Shown: positions 28,155-38,200, counted from the stretch's first letter. The stretch is DNA of 64,000 nucleotides from Mesorhizobium sp. M4B.F.Ca.ET.058.02.1.1 (GCF_003952505.1 NZ_CP034450.1:5973001-6037000); one strand, 5' to 3'. Made by a program: numbers and translations. Notes: a model not told the origin generated them from the letters alone.

Positions 28155-29258
28155 TCAGGTGTTGAACTTGAACAGCATGATGTCGCCGTCCTGAACGACA
28201 TACTCCTTGCCTTCGTCGCGCGCCTTGCCGGCCTCCTTGGCCGCGACTTCGCCGCCGAGCGTGACGAAGTCGTTGTAGGCGATGGTCTGGGCACGGATGA
28301 AGCCGCGCTCGAAATCGGTGTGGATGACGCCGGCCGCCTGCGGCGCCTTATCGCCTTTGTGGATAGTCCAGGCGCGCGTCTCCTTCGGTCCGACGGTGAA
28401 ATAGGTGATGAGATGCAAAAGGTCGTAGCCGGCGCGGATCACCTTGTTGAGACCCGGTTCGTCGAGGCCGAGCGAGGCGAGGAACTCCATCTCCTCGTCG
28501 TCGGAAAGCTGGGCAACCTCCGCTTCGATCGCTGCCGAGATGACGACGGTGCCGGCGCCCTGAGCGGCGGCCATCTTTTCCACGGCCTTGGAGTGCTCGT
28601 TGCCGGTCGCGGCATCGGCCTCGGCGACGTTGCAGACATAAAGCACCGGATGCGAGGTGAGCAGGTTCAGCCCCTGCAGGATGCGCAGATCCTCCGGTCC
28701 TATGCCCTTTAGCAGGATGCGGGTCGGCTTGCCCGCCTGCAGCAGTTCGAGCGCTGCCTCCATCATCGGCAGCACGGCCATCGCTTCCTTGTCCTTGCCG
28801 GCGGCGCGCTTGCGGAACTGGACGATGCGGCGCTCGAGGCTTTCGAGGTCGGCGAGCATCAGCTCGGTCTCGACCGTCTCGGCGTCGGCGACGGGGTCGA
28901 TGCGGCCCTCGACATGGGTGATGTCGTCGTCCTCGAAGCAGCGCAGCACATGGACGATGGCGTCAACCTCGCGGATGTTGGCGAGGAACTGGTTGCCCAG
29001 CCCTTCGCCCTTGGAGGCGCCGCGCACCAGGCCGGCAATGTCGACGAAGGAGATGCGGGTCGGGATGATCTCCTTCGACTTGCCGATGGCGGCGATCTTC
29101 TGCAGGCGCGGGTCCGGCACCGCCACCTCGCCGGTGTTTGGCTCGATGGTGCAGAACGGGTAGTTGGCGGCCTGCGCCGCCGCCGTCCTGGTCAGCGCGT
29201 TGAAGAGCGTCGACTTGCCGACATTAGGCAAGCCGACGATGCCGCATTTGAAACCCAT
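28155..29258 (-). CDS. ychF: Redox-regulated Obg-like ATPase YchF
   Basis: This 367-residue universally conserved P-loop protein has G1 GLPNVGKSTLFNALT, the NYPFCTIEPNTGEV switch, G3 DIAGLVRGASKGEGLGNQFL, and a C-terminal TGS-like domain ending KEYVVQDGDIMLFKFNT. YchF binds ATP more than GTP and associates with the ribosome. It is followed upstream by pth and the L25 gene, which may form one leftward translation-related cluster. Confidence 0.96.
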   Translation of the reverse strand: MGFKCGIVGLPNVGKSTLFNALTRTAAAQAANYPFCTIEPNTGEVAVPDPRLQKIAAIGKSKEIIPTRISFVDIAGLVRGASKGEGLGNQFLANIREVDAIVHVLRCFEDDDITHVEGRIDPVADAETVETELMLADLESLERRIVQFRKRAAGKDKEAMAVLPMMEAALELLQAGKPTRILLKGIGPEDLRILQGLNLLTSHPVLYVCNVAEADAATGNEHSKAVEKMAAAQGAGTVVISAAIEAEVAQLSDDEEMEFLASLGLDEPGLNKVIRAGYDLLHLITYFTVGPKETRAWTIHKGDKAPQAAGVIHTDFERGFIRAQTIAYNDFVTLGGEVAAKEAGKARDEGKEYVVQDGDIMLFKFNT

Positions 29259-29353
29259 TGTGTCCGGTCCTATCGGGAAATCGAAATTTGATCAGGGCTA
29301 TGGGCGAAAGGAGTGACGAACGTCAACCCCTCGGCCGCCATCCCCGGCGACGT

Positions 29354-30079
29354 TCAGCCCTTGCCGCCGAACAGCTTCTTCAGCATGGCGGCCATCGGGC
29401 CCGTTTCGGGCAGCTTTGCCGGCGCCTGCTGCGGCCTGGCCTGGCGGATGTGGCTCTGCGCCTTTGGCGCCTTGGGTGGCGGGCGATCGTCGTCGCCGGT
29501 CGGCGTCAGTTTTTCACGCAGGGCGAGCGTGATGCGGTTCATGAAGGAATTGTCGTCGCCCTTGGCCAGCAGGCCGGCGTCGTCGGCGATGGTGTCGAGC
29601 AGAACCTCGAGCCATTCGCGGTCCGCCTTGGCGAAGTCGCCAAGCACGTGGCCGTGCACCATTTCCTTGACGCCCGGATGGCCGACGCCGACACGCACGC
29701 GGCGATAGGCTTTGCCGACATGGTCGTCCAGCGAGCGGATGCCGTTGTGGCCGCCGGAGCCGCCACCGACCTTGACCCGAACCTTGCCGGCGGCAAGGTC
29801 GATCTCGTCATAGAAGACGGTGAGCGCGGCAGGTTCGAGCTTGTAGAAGCGCAGCGCCTCGCCGACCGCCTGGCCGGACAGGTTCATGAAGGTCTGCGGT
29901 TTGATCAGGAGGATCTTTTCGCCGGCGAGCGTGCCTTCGGCGATCAGGCCCTGGAATTTCTTCGACCAGGGCGAAAAAGAATGGCGGCGGGCGACTGCGT
30001 CCACCGCCATGAAACCGACATTGTGCCGGTTGTTGGCATATTTCGCGCCCGGATTGCCGAGGCCTGCGAACACAAGCAT
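29354..30079 (-). CDS. pth: Peptidyl-tRNA hydrolase
   Basis: Pth releases peptides from prematurely dropped peptidyl-tRNAs. The 241-residue protein has [22 protein letters not shown] (catalytic His and Asn), [20 protein letters not shown] and [16 protein letters not shown], plus a [17 protein letters not shown] block. The last ~50 residues are a Pro/Lys/Gln-rich extension common in alphaproteobacterial Pth. It lies 21 nt downstream of the L25 gene, so the two are probably co-transcribed. Confidence 0.96.
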   Translation of the reverse strand: MLVFAGLGNPGAKYANNRHNVGFMAVDAVARRHSFSPWSKKFQGLIAEGTLAGEKILLIKPQTFMNLSGQAVGEALRFYKLEPAALTVFYDEIDLAAGKVRVKVGGGSGGHNGIRSLDDHVGKAYRRVRVGVGHPGVKEMVHGHVLGDFAKADREWLEVLLDTIADDAGLLAKGDDNSFMNRITLALREKLTPTGDDDRPPPKAPKAQSHIRQARPQQAPAKLPETGPMAAMLKKLFGGKG

Positions 30080-30100
30080 CGTCGTCTCCGGGCGGGAAAA

Positions 30101-30742
30101 TTACTTCTCTTCGGCGGCCGGAGCCGCTTCGGGCGCTGCCGCCTCGGCCGTCTCTTCCACCTCGGGCTTCATCGCCGAGGAGCCGGCAATGGTCGCGATG
30201 GTGAAGTCGCGGTCCGAGATCACCGGCTTGACGCCGGCCGGCAGCGTGACCGCCGAGATGTGGATCGAGTCGCCGATATCGGTGCCGGCGAGATCGATGG
30301 TGATGAATTCCGGGATCGCATTGGCCGGGCAGTGGAACTCGACCTCGTGACGCACGATGTTGAGCACGCCGCCACGCTTGATGCCGGGCGACTTGTCCTC
30401 GTTGATGAAGTGGACAGGCACGTCGACATTGACCTCGGTGTCCTTGCCGATGCGCAGGAAGTCGACATGGACAGGGAAATCCTTGACCGGGTCGAGCTGG
30501 AAGTCCTTGGGCAGAACCTGGATCTTGCTGCCGCCGACATCGATCGTGGCCACCGTGGTCAGGAACCCGCCGCCGTGGATCTTGTAGTAGACGTCCTTGT
30601 AGTTGAGGGCGATCGCCAGGGGAGGCTGCTTGTCGCCGTAAATCACTGCAGGCACTTTACCGTTGCGGCGAACTGCACGGGCGGACCCCTTACCGACCTG
30701 TTCGCGCGCTTCGGCCTTGAGCTCGTAAGTATCGTGGCTCAT
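30101..30742 (-). CDS. rplY: 50S ribosomal protein L25/general stress protein Ctc
   Basis: The protein has 213 residues from ATG 30742 ([20 protein letters not shown]). An L25 5S-rRNA-binding domain is followed by the Ctc/TL5-type C-terminal domain (about 100-190) and an acidic Ala/Glu-rich tail ([18 protein letters not shown]). The upstream frame to 30871 has no ribosome site and is not used. It is the first gene ahead of pth. Confidence 0.93.
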   Translation of the reverse strand: MSHDTYELKAEAREQVGKGSARAVRRNGKVPAVIYGDKQPPLAIALNYKDVYYKIHGGGFLTTVATIDVGGSKIQVLPKDFQLDPVKDFPVHVDFLRIGKDTEVNVDVPVHFINEDKSPGIKRGGVLNIVRHEVEFHCPANAIPEFITIDLAGTDIGDSIHISAVTLPAGVKPVISDRDFTIATIAGSSAMKPEVEETAEAAAPEAAPAAEEK

Positions 30743-31094
30743 GGCATTTCCTTTCGCGTGTTGTGGAGCGTTTGCGGCAGGCAATATGCCCAGCCGAAAC
30801 GTCGAAAGCCGCCAGGCCTGGATGTCCGAACGCCGGTGGCCGCCAGAAGCGGACCTTTGTTCGGGGATCACAAGGGAAGGCAGCCTTCCGCCGCGTTGCC
30901 TCCAAGGGTGTCTACGCGGGTGGCGGCTCTATAGCGGAAGGCGGGCGCAGGCGCAAGCGGTTGGTCTGGAAGGCTTTCGCGACATTTCCAATGTCGAAAG
31001 CATACAGTCAAGAATCCCGTCCGTCCGGATGTAGGATCGGGCAGGCTTCAATCGTCCTGCGGCAGTTGTCTCAACCAATCCGTGAGGATCCGAT
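30743..31094. other. Intergenic region between L25 and GST genes
   Basis: This 352-nt divergent region must hold the promoters of both genes. The one structure I see is an interrupted inverted repeat at 30973-31001, GCTTTCG-CG-ACATT, with AATGT and CGAAAGC on the other side of a TCC spacer. It could be an operator for the GST gene. No RNA gene or ORF is supported. Confidence 0.5.
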
Positions 31095-31766
31095 ATGAAA
31101 CTCCTGTTCAGCCGCAATCCCAATCCTCGCCTTGGAGTCGCGACGGCACGCCATCTCAAGGCGGACGTTACGTTCGAATTCGCCTCACCCATGGTATCGG
31201 GGCAGGCCGAGCGCTATCGCGTGCTCAACCCAAATCTGACCTTGCCGATACTGGTCGGCTCCGGATGGAGCCTGTGGGAAGCCGACGCCATCGCCTGTCG
31301 GCTCTCCCGCGAGGTGGGCTCGAATTTTTGGCGCGGCGGGGACGATGAGCCGGACATGATCCGCTGGATAAGCTGGGGCAAGGAGAATTTCGCCAGAGGC
31401 TGCGACATGGTGCATTTCGAGCGCGGCACCAAGCAGCGCTGGGGGCTGGGTCCTATCGACCAGGCCCTCGTCGAGGAAGGCTTCAGGGTTTTCCACGCGG
31501 CTGCCGCCATCCTCGCCCCGGTGCTCGCGCAAAGGGAGTGGCTGGTCGGAAATTCCGTCTCCTACGCCGACTTTCGCATGGCGACGTTTCTGCCCTTCAA
31601 CGATGCTGCCGGGCTACCGCTCGACGACTATCCGTCGATACGTCGCTGGTATGACCAACTCGAGGCGATCGATGCATGGCGCGATCCTTTCGCGGGTCTC
31701 GAGGCGCCGCCATTGCCGCGCGTGAAGAGTTACATTTCCAACGGTCGGCCCGGAACAGCGGTCTGA
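31095..31766 (+). CDS. Glutathione S-transferase family protein
   Basis: This 223-residue protein has a thioredoxin-like N-terminal domain (KLLFSRNPNPRLGVATARHL, NPNLTLPILVGSGWSLWEADAI, where the cis-Pro and the ESxAI-like glutathione-binding loop appear) and an all-helical C-terminal domain with the GNSVSYADFRMATFLPF motif. The substrate class is not evident. Its end overlaps the end of the convergent OhrR-like regulator by 37 nt. Its neighbours suggest a role in peroxide or electrophile defence. Confidence 0.85.
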   Translation: MKLLFSRNPNPRLGVATARHLKADVTFEFASPMVSGQAERYRVLNPNLTLPILVGSGWSLWEADAIACRLSREVGSNFWRGGDDEPDMIRWISWGKENFARGCDMVHFERGTKQRWGLGPIDQALVEEGFRVFHAAAAILAPVLAQREWLVGNSVSYADFRMATFLPFNDAAGLPLDDYPSIRRWYDQLEAIDAWRDPFAGLEAPPLPRVKSYISNGRPGTAV

Positions 31767-32215
31767 TCGGCAGCCAGCGCCTCGCGCAAGGCCCAGACTT
31801 TTTGGGTGAGCGAATCGATCTCGGCCAATGTCATCCCGGAGCGCTCGATGAGCGTTTCACCCAGACAGTTGCATTGAGTGAGCAGCGCCCGGCCGGCCAC
31901 GGTGAGATCGACCTGCACCTGGCGTTCGTCGGCATGGCTGCGCTGGCGGCTCACAAGACCGGCCTGCTCCATGCGCTTGACCAGAGGCGTCACGGTGCTC
32001 GATTCCAGCGCCAGCCTGCGCGCGATCGCGCCGACCGACATGCCATCTGCCTCTCCCAGGGCGTTGAGCACGAGATATTGCGGGTAGGTAATCCCCATCT
32101 CGTCGAGCATGGGCTTGTAGGTGCGGTTGATCGCCATGCTCGTGGCGTAGAGGGCGAAACAGAGCTGATTGTCCAACGGGAGAGGCACGGCGAATTCCTT
32201 TTGCCGACTGAGCAT
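31730..32215 (-). CDS. MarR-family regulator, OhrR-like
   Basis: The 161-residue winged-helix repressor has the OhrR N-terminus with the peroxide-sensing cysteine C19 (LDNQLCFALYATSMAINR), DEMGITYPQYLVLNAL, and a second Cys pair near 119-121 (TQCNCLGE) consistent with two-cysteine OhrR proteins. It is divergent from a chloroperoxidase-like hydrolase. TATCGCGATA-type palindromes lie in front of both genes, so it likely represses itself and the hydrolase until oxidised by organic peroxide. The operator does not resemble the classical OhrR box, so the exact inducer is uncertain. Confidence 0.85.
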   Translation of the reverse strand: MLSRQKEFAVPLPLDNQLCFALYATSMAINRTYKPMLDEMGITYPQYLVLNALGEADGMSVGAIARRLALESSTVTPLVKRMEQAGLVSRQRSHADERQVQVDLTVAGRALLTQCNCLGETLIERSGMTLAEIDSLTQKVWALREALAADQTAVPGRPLEM

Positions 32216-32241
32216 TTCTCAATGTTTACCACGAAAAATGA

Positions 32242-32251
32242 TATCGCGATA
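32242..32251. promoter_or_regulatory. TATCGCGATA palindrome in front of the OhrR-like gene
   Basis: A perfect 10-bp palindrome 26 nt upstream of the regulator start. The same half-site recurs in the inverted repeat before the divergent hydrolase gene, which suggests one regulator acts at both. Confidence 0.55.
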
Positions 32252-32299
32252 CATATTTCTTATGGACAAGGGGTTCGATCTGCGCTAACCACATTGTTG

Positions 32300-32330
32300 T
32301 CGCGATATTGATTATCGCGAAAATAATCAA
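32300..32330. promoter_or_regulatory. Overlapping operator-like palindromes before the hydrolase gene
   Basis: TCGCGATA (32300-32307) and TATCGCGA (32313-32320) form a perfect inverted repeat with a 5-nt spacer. TTGATTAT (32308-32315) and ATAATCAA (32323-32330) form a second one that overlaps it. Together they end about 12 nt before the hydrolase start, a good place for repression by the OhrR-like protein. Confidence 0.6.
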
Positions 32331-32341
32331 TGGAGATTGAG

Positions 32342-33184
32342 ATGACCAAGCCCGGCAGCAGCACGATCGCCACCAAGGACGGAACCGAGATTTTCTACAA
32401 GGATTGGGGAGCCGGCCAGCCTATCGTCTTCCATCACGGCTGGCCGTTGAGCAGCGACGACTGGGACGCCCAGATGCTGTTCTTCCTTTCGAAGGGCTAT
32501 CGCGTCATCGCTCATGACCGGCGCGGCCATGGCCGTTCCACCCAGACGGATACCGGCAACGAGATGGACACTTACGCCGCCGATGTCGCCGAACTCGCTG
32601 CGCATCTCGACCTCAAGAACGCCATCCATGTCGGCCATTCCACCGGCGGCGGCGAGGTGGCCCGCTACGTTGCCAAATACGGTGCTGGCGGCCGCGTCGC
32701 CAAGGCGGTGCTGATCGGCGCCGTGCCGCCGATCATGCTCAAGACCGCGGCCAATCCCGGCGGCCTGCCGATCGAGGTGTTCGACGGCTTCCGCTCCGCC
32801 CAGGCCGCCAACCGCGCCCAGTTCTTCCGCGATGTTCCGGCCGGCCCGTTCTACGGCTTCAACCGTCCCGGCGCCGAAGTCTCGCAAGGCGTCATCGACA
32901 ATTGGTGGCGCCAGGGCATGATGGGCGGCACCAAGGCGCACTACGACTGCATCAAGGCATTCTCGGAAACCGACTTCACCGAGGACCTTAGGGCAATCGA
33001 CGTGCCGGTGCTGGTGATGCATGGCGACGACGACCAGATCGTGCCGATCGCGGACTCCGCGCTGCTGGCCATCAAGCTGCTCAAGAAGGGCGAGCTCAAG
33101 GTCTACAAGGGCCTTCCGCATGGCATGGCCACGACCCATGCCGACATCATCAACGCCGACCTTCTGGCCTTCTTCAAGGCGTAA
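32342..33184 (+). CDS. Alpha/beta hydrolase, non-haem chloroperoxidase type
   Basis: The protein has 280 residues from ATG 32342, six bases after a GGAG site that sits in the frame's earlier ATG. The fold shows [27 protein letters not shown], the nucleophile elbow GHSTGGGE (S100), the acid in [11 protein letters not shown] and the His in [11 protein letters not shown]. This is the chloroperoxidase/arylesterase group, which can carry out perhydrolysis or ester hydrolysis. Control by the divergent OhrR-like repressor fits a link to peroxide or peracid metabolism. Confidence 0.9.
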   Translation: MTKPGSSTIATKDGTEIFYKDWGAGQPIVFHHGWPLSSDDWDAQMLFFLSKGYRVIAHDRRGHGRSTQTDTGNEMDTYAADVAELAAHLDLKNAIHVGHSTGGGEVARYVAKYGAGGRVAKAVLIGAVPPIMLKTAANPGGLPIEVFDGFRSAQAANRAQFFRDVPAGPFYGFNRPGAEVSQGVIDNWWRQGMMGGTKAHYDCIKAFSETDFTEDLRAIDVPVLVMHGDDDQIVPIADSALLAIKLLKKGELKVYKGLPHGMATTHADIINADLLAFFKA

Positions 33185-33200
33185 GGCCTTTCGGAACACA

Positions 33201-33227
33201 AGACACCCGCCATCTGGCGGGTGTTCT
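33201..33227. terminator. Bidirectional terminator
   Basis: ACACCCGCC (33203-33211) pairs with GGCGGGTGT (33216-33224) around an ATCT loop. TTCTT follows on the plus strand and TCTTGTGTT on the minus strand. It separates the convergent hydrolase and SDR genes. Confidence 0.8.
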
Positions 33228-33247
33228 TGCGTCAGGCCGTGCCGATA

Positions 33248-34012
33248 TCAGGCGATGCTCAAGCCGCCGTCGATCAGAATTTCCGCACCGACGATGAACG
33301 GGCATTCGTCCGAAGCGAGAAAAACCACTGCGTTGGCAATTTCCTCGGCGGTCCCGAAACGACCGGCAGGCACCAGGCCGACCACCGCCTTGGCGCGCGC
33401 CTTCGCCGCTTCGGGATCCAGCCCGAGCTTGTCGTTGAGCGGCGTGTCGATCGGACCCGGGCTGATCACATTGGCGCGGATGCCGCGCCCTATGAGTTCG
33501 CCGGAGAGCGTTCTGGCGAGCGAGATCATGCCGGCCTTGGCGAGCGAATAGACGTGTGTCCCGGCCATTCCCATATGTGCGTTGACCGAGCCGCTGAGGA
33601 TGATCGAGGACGGGTTCGAAAGCAGCGGCACCAGCGCCTTGATCAGGAAATACGGGCCTTTGAGGTCGATATCGATGCTCCTGTCGAACGCCGCCTCGGT
33701 CCAGTCATCGAGCGGGCGTAGATCGGCGATGCCGGCGTTGAGGAAGACGGCGTCGAGCCTGCCGAAGGTTTCTCCGATCTGTCGCGCGATATCGTTTTGC
33801 GTCGTAATATCGCCGGCGTCGGCGGCGATGACAAACGTATCGCCGCCAAGAATCTTGCGGGCCTCCTCGAGACGGCTCGTGTTGGTGCCAGTGATGGCGA
33901 CACGAGCGCCTTCCTCAATGAAGCGCCGCGCCGTCGCCAGACCGATGCCGCTGGTGCCGCCGGTAATCAGCGCGACCTTGTCTTTAAGTCTGGACACTAC
34001 AGATTGCCTCAT
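33248..34012 (-). CDS. Short-chain dehydrogenase/reductase
   Basis: The 254-residue classical SDR has the cofactor motif TGGTSGIGLA, the NAG region as FLNAGIAD, catalytic Ser in SSIILSGSVNAHMG, and the YxxxK motif as YSLAKAG. A C-terminal substrate loop follows PGPIDTPLNDKLG. The start at 34012 is preferred over 34033. An Arg/Thr-type residue after beta-2 (TGTNTSR) suggests NADP preference. The substrate is not predictable. Confidence 0.9.
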   Translation of the reverse strand: MRQSVVSRLKDKVALITGGTSGIGLATARRFIEEGARVAITGTNTSRLEEARKILGGDTFVIAADAGDITTQNDIARQIGETFGRLDAVFLNAGIADLRPLDDWTEAAFDRSIDIDLKGPYFLIKALVPLLSNPSSIILSGSVNAHMGMAGTHVYSLAKAGMISLARTLSGELIGRGIRANVISPGPIDTPLNDKLGLDPEAAKARAKAVVGLVPAGRFGTAEEIANAVVFLASDECPFIVGAEILIDGGLSIA

Positions 34013-34210
34013 CTCGCTCGTAGCGCAGCGCACCGATCGGGCGCTGAGCCCGGCACCTTAGTTCAAGTTGAAGGCGTTCGCGCTACGTCTCGTGATGTCG
34101 CGCACACGTTTCAAACACTAACAGGCTTTCGCCTGGCGTGTGGAGAGAGAATCCATGAGCGCGTGGCAACTGCCACGAGCTCACGTCGAGTCCCGAAGAT
34201 CGGCGGTTCC

Positions 34211-35455
34211 TTAGCGGGTCGCCGCTTCCGCCTTCCGCGCTTCCTTCATGTTCGGCAAGAACACCGTCAGCAGGCCGAGCAGCGGCAAATACGAGCAGAC
34301 CTGGTAGACGAAGTCGATACCCTTCATGTCGGCCAGGACGCCGAGCACGGCGGCGGCGATGCCGCCCATGCCGAAGGCGAAGCCGAAGAAGATGCCGGCG
34401 ATCATGCCGACCCTTCCAGGCACCAGTTCCTGCGCGAAGACGACGATGTTGGAGAAGGCCGACGACAGGATCAGACCGATCAGCACCGTCAGCACCATCG
34501 TCCATTCGAGGTTGGCGTAGGGCAGCGCCAGCGTGAAGGGCAGCACGCCGACGATCGAGAACCAGATCATCGCCTTCTGGCCATAACGGTCACCGAACGG
34601 GCCGCCGAGCAGGATGCCCAGCGCCGAGGCGCCGAGGAACAGGAACAGCATGACCTGCGAAATCTGCACCGAAACGCCGAACTTATGGATGGCGTAGAAG
34701 GTGTAGTAGCTGGAGATCGAGGCGATGTATGCGTTCTTGGTCAGCACCAGCAAGGTCAGCACGGCCAGCGCCCACATGACCTTGCGGCGCGGGAAGGGCG
34801 AGACGAGGCTTGCCTGCTTGCGGCTGGCGAGCGAAGCGCGCAGCCGGCTGTACCAGCCGCCGACCTGCCAGAGAACGATGATGCCGATCAGCGAGCCGAC
34901 GGCGAACCAGGAGATGCTGGTCTGGCCGAAGGGCACGACGATGAAGGCAGCGAGCAGCGGCCCCATCGCCTGCCCGAAATTGCCGCCGACCTGGAACAGC
35001 GACTGGGCGAGGCCGAAGCGGCCGCCCGACGCGAAGCGGGCGATGCGCGAGGATTCCGGATGGAAGATGGCCGAGCCGATGCCGATCAGCGAGGCGCCGA
35101 TCAGCAGCAGCCAGTAGTGGCCGGCATGTGCGAGCACGACCAGTCCGATCAGCGAGGAGGCCATGCCCCAAGGCAGCGAATAGGGCATCGGCCGCTTGTC
35201 GGTGATAGCGCCGATCAGCGGCTGGAGCAGCGACGCCGTCACTTGGAAGGTGAAGGTCAAAAGCCCGATCTGCCAGAAGTCGAGGCCGTAATTGTCTTTC
35301 AAAAGCGGATAGATGGCCGACAGCAGCGACTGCATGATGTCGTTGACGCAATGGCAGAAGCTCACCGCAAGAATGACGGTGAAGGCCGTCGCTTGCGCCG
35401 AAGTGTGGCTGGCCGGCGCCGGAGTGGCGACGGCGGTGGCTGTGGTGTCGGTCAA
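34211..35455 (-). CDS. MFS efflux transporter, fosmidomycin-resistance (Fsr) type
   Basis: The 414-residue protein has 12 hydrophobic segments. Family blocks include SFCHCVNDIMQSLLSAIYPLL, PLIGAITDKRPMPYSLP and NFGQAMGPLLAAFI. Fsr-type pumps export fosmidomycin and related compounds in other bacteria. The divergent AraC-family gene 110 bp away is the usual arrangement for a pump and its regulator. The substrate here is inferred from family only. Confidence 0.88.
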   Translation of the reverse strand: MTDTTATAVATPAPASHTSAQATAFTVILAVSFCHCVNDIMQSLLSAIYPLLKDNYGLDFWQIGLLTFTFQVTASLLQPLIGAITDKRPMPYSLPWGMASSLIGLVVLAHAGHYWLLLIGASLIGIGSAIFHPESSRIARFASGGRFGLAQSLFQVGGNFGQAMGPLLAAFIVVPFGQTSISWFAVGSLIGIIVLWQVGGWYSRLRASLASRKQASLVSPFPRRKVMWALAVLTLLVLTKNAYIASISSYYTFYAIHKFGVSVQISQVMLFLFLGASALGILLGGPFGDRYGQKAMIWFSIVGVLPFTLALPYANLEWTMVLTVLIGLILSSAFSNIVVFAQELVPGRVGMIAGIFFGFAFGMGGIAAAVLGVLADMKGIDFVYQVCSYLPLLGLLTVFLPNMKEARKAEAATR

Positions 35456-35566
35456 GGCATGCTCCGTGGTCTTCCTGGCGGCGATCCGCAGGCAGCCTTA
35501 TAGGATGGTTGCAAAGCGACTTCTTTCGTGGTTTGGTCCAATAGTTTCGCAAGTGGGCCATTGCCA

Positions 35567-36451
35567 ATGCCGCATGGCAGGGAAGTCTTCAAGGGCGATG
35601 CCGCCGAACTCGGCCGGCTGCACCAGAGCCGCTGGCAGTGGCTGGAGGAGGCTGTCGGCCCAGCGGTGGCGCTGCCGACCGAATATCCCGACGGCTATCA
35701 CGTGCCACTGCATCGCCACAGCCGCAGCCAGTTGCTGCATGCGCTGGTCGGCGTCGTGCTGGTGACGACGAAACACGGGCGCTGGATGGTGCCGCCCGAC
35801 CACGCGATGTGGATCCCCGCCGGGATCGAGCATTCCGTCGAGATGCTGGGCGATGTCTCGATGCGTTCGGTCTATGTGATGCCGAACGCGATTGCCGGCC
35901 TGCCGGAGGGACTGCGCGTCGTCGGCATCACCGAGCTGATGCACAGCCTGATCGTGGAATCGGAAAAGCTGCCGCAAGGGGGTGAACTGGAAGGGCGCGG
36001 CGGGCTGATCATGGGCCTGTTGCTGCATGAGATCCCGAACCTGCCGGAACGGCCGCTCGGCCTGCCGTTCCCGTCGGATCCGAAACTGGCGGCGCTTTGC
36101 CGGCGCTTCGTCGCCGAACCCTCGCCGCATGCGACGATCGACGAATGGGCCAACGCCGCCGGCATGAGCCGCCGTACCTTCACCCGCGCCTTCCATCGCC
36201 AGACCGGGCTGTCGCTGTCGACATGGCGCCAGCAGGCGTGCCTGTTCGCGGCGCTGCCCAGGCTTGCCGACGGCGAGCCGATCACCAGGGTAGCGCTCGA
36301 CCTCGGCTATGACAGCGTGCCGGCCTTCATCACCATGTTCAAGCGCATGCTGGGCGCCTCGCCACGCGGCTATATGCGCGGCGCGCGCGATGCCGGGGAG
36401 GGAGTGCGGCGGCTGAGCGGCCCGGCCAGACCGGAAAACGCAATGGTCTAG
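35567..36451 (+). CDS. AraC-family transcriptional regulator
   Basis: The protein has 294 residues from ATG 35567 (another ATG-like start lies 13 codons upstream). The N-terminal cupin sensor domain includes [19 protein letters not shown] and [19 protein letters not shown]. The C-terminal part is a two-HTH AraC domain, with [39 protein letters not shown] and GASPRGYMR. The sensor is of the cupin type found in regulators of MFS pumps (NimR-like). It diverges from the Fsr-type transporter and likely controls it. Confidence 0.9.
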   Translation: MPHGREVFKGDAAELGRLHQSRWQWLEEAVGPAVALPTEYPDGYHVPLHRHSRSQLLHALVGVVLVTTKHGRWMVPPDHAMWIPAGIEHSVEMLGDVSMRSVYVMPNAIAGLPEGLRVVGITELMHSLIVESEKLPQGGELEGRGGLIMGLLLHEIPNLPERPLGLPFPSDPKLAALCRRFVAEPSPHATIDEWANAAGMSRRTFTRAFHRQTGLSLSTWRQQACLFAALPRLADGEPITRVALDLGYDSVPAFITMFKRMLGASPRGYMRGARDAGEGVRRLSGPARPENAMV

Positions 36452-37383
36452 TCGAACAGGCTCGACACCGATTCCTCGGTCGCGGTGCGCGAGATCGCCT
36501 CGCCCATCAGGTCGGCGATCGAGATGACGCGGATGTTGGGCGCGTCGAGCACGGCTTGCGTCGGCTGGATGGAATCGGTGATCACCAGTTCCTGCAGCTT
36601 CGAGCTGCTGATGCGGGCAACCGCTCCGCCCGAAAGCACGCCGTGAGTGATGTAGGCGGTGACGCTGGTGGCGCCGTTGGCGAGCAGTGCATCGGCGGCG
36701 TTGCACAACGTGCCGCCGGAATCGACGATGTCGTCGATCAACAGGCAATCCTTGCCGGCGACCGCACCGATGATGTTCATGACTTCCGATTCGCCCGGGC
36801 GTTCACGGCGCTTGTCGACGATGGCGAGCTGCGCATCGAAGCGCTTGGCGAGCGCACGCGCCCGCACCACGCCGCCAATGTCGGGGGAGACGACGACGAC
36901 ATTGGCGAGCTGCTTGTATTTCGCCTTCACGTCGCGGGCCATCACCGGGACCGAGAACAGATTGTCGGTCGGGATATCGAAAAAGCCCTGGATCTGGCCG
37001 GCATGGAGATCCAGCGTCAGCACGCGGTCGACGCCGGCGCGGGTGATCATGTTGGCGACAAGCTTGGCCGAGATCGGCGTGCGGCCGGAAGCGCGGCGAT
37101 CCTGTCTTGCATAGCCGAAATAAGGGATGACCGCCGTGATGCGCCGGGCCGAGGAACGCATGAAGGCGTCGATCATGATGAGCAGTTCCATCAGGTGATC
37201 GTTGGTCGGGAACGAGGTGGACTGCAGGATGAAGACATCCTCGCCGCGCACGTTCTCCTGGATCTCGACGAAGATCTCCTGATCGGCGAAGCGCCGGACG
37301 CTGGCCTTCCCCAGCGGGATGTTGAGATAGCGAGCGACCGCTTCGGCCAGCACCCTGTTGGAATTGCCCGCGAAAAGCTTCAT
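36448..37383 (-). CDS. prs: Ribose-phosphate pyrophosphokinase
   Basis: Prs makes PRPP from ribose 5-phosphate and ATP for nucleotide, histidine and tryptophan synthesis. The 311-residue protein has the flexible-loop region [20 protein letters not shown], the metal-binding [18 protein letters not shown], and the PRPP loop [10 protein letters not shown]. Length and motifs are those of class I Prs. It overlaps the end of the AraC gene by 4 nt on the opposite strand. Confidence 0.96.
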   Translation of the reverse strand: MKLFAGNSNRVLAEAVARYLNIPLGKASVRRFADQEIFVEIQENVRGEDVFILQSTSFPTNDHLMELLIMIDAFMRSSARRITAVIPYFGYARQDRRASGRTPISAKLVANMITRAGVDRVLTLDLHAGQIQGFFDIPTDNLFSVPVMARDVKAKYKQLANVVVVSPDIGGVVRARALAKRFDAQLAIVDKRRERPGESEVMNIIGAVAGKDCLLIDDIVDSGGTLCNAADALLANGATSVTAYITHGVLSGGAVARISSSKLQELVITDSIQPTQAVLDAPNIRVISIADLMGEAISRTATEESVSSLFD

Positions 37384-37537
37384 GCACCGTTCCTGGTGAA
37401 GGATGGAGAGACCGAACAGACTCTCATGAGCCTTTTATGCGGGCTTTTAGCGGCCCGCGCCGGTATTGCAAGCCTCGTCATCGGGAATCCGTCGGCTAAG
37501 ATCAAAAACGTCGCAGGCGATGAAAGCCGGCAACAGC

Positions 37538-38146
37538 CTAGCCGGCCTGTCCACCGAGCCACGCGGCGAACTGGTCGACCGTCTGGTCGGCGATGCCCTG
37601 CATGGTCGCTGGCGCGACGGCCGTCCAGCCATCGCCGCCCTTGACCGAGGGCGCCTTCTGCTGGCCGTTGATGCGGTGCAGCCGGTTGCCCGAGGGGTCG
37701 TAAATGTCCCAGACATAGATGACCGTGGTGTCGCTGCCTTCCGAAATTGCCGAGAAATAGCCCTTCAGCACATGCGTGGCGGTCTGGTCGGTGCTGCCGG
37801 CAAGCGTGATGCCGCGCTGCCTGGCACGCGTCTGAAGCTCGGCCGTCAGCGGCGCCGCGGCCTCCACCGAGGCGCCAACGATCGGCGCCACCTGCAACCT
37901 TGTCCTGGCGATAGCAGCGGCGCTCTGGGCCGGTGAGGCAGGGGTAGGCGACGAAGCGGCCGGGGCCGTCGTCGAGGGCGCCGGAACGGTCGTGGTTGCC
38001 GTGTTGCTCTGAGTGGCAGGCAGCGTCTGGGCCGAGGTCGCCGGCGGGGTGATGGCAGAGGGTTCCAGAACGTCCTTGGCATTGGTGCAGGCGGCCAGCG
38101 CCAATGCGGCAAGCAATGACACGGTCGTCACCTGCGATCGTCTCAT
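37538..38146 (-). CDS. Putative lipoprotein
   Basis: The 202-residue protein has a signal peptide ending in the lipobox LAAC and then a long Thr/Ala/Pro/Ser-rich linker (about residues 30-85). The C-terminal folded part of about 115 residues includes LQTRARQRGITLAGSTDQTA, VLKGYFSAISEGSDTTVIYV and WDIYDPSGNRLHRI. The latter segment is typical of rhizobial lipoproteins of unknown function. It probably sits in the outer membrane. Confidence 0.78.
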   Translation of the reverse strand: MRRSQVTTVSLLAALALAACTNAKDVLEPSAITPPATSAQTLPATQSNTATTTVPAPSTTAPAASSPTPASPAQSAAAIARTRLQVAPIVGASVEAAAPLTAELQTRARQRGITLAGSTDQTATHVLKGYFSAISEGSDTTVIYVWDIYDPSGNRLHRINGQQKAPSVKGGDGWTAVAPATMQGIADQTVDQFAAWLGGQAG

Positions 38147-38200
38147 CTGCCCGAAAACTCCCTGGCGAAGAACGCCCCTCGCGAACCTGCCATTATGGAT

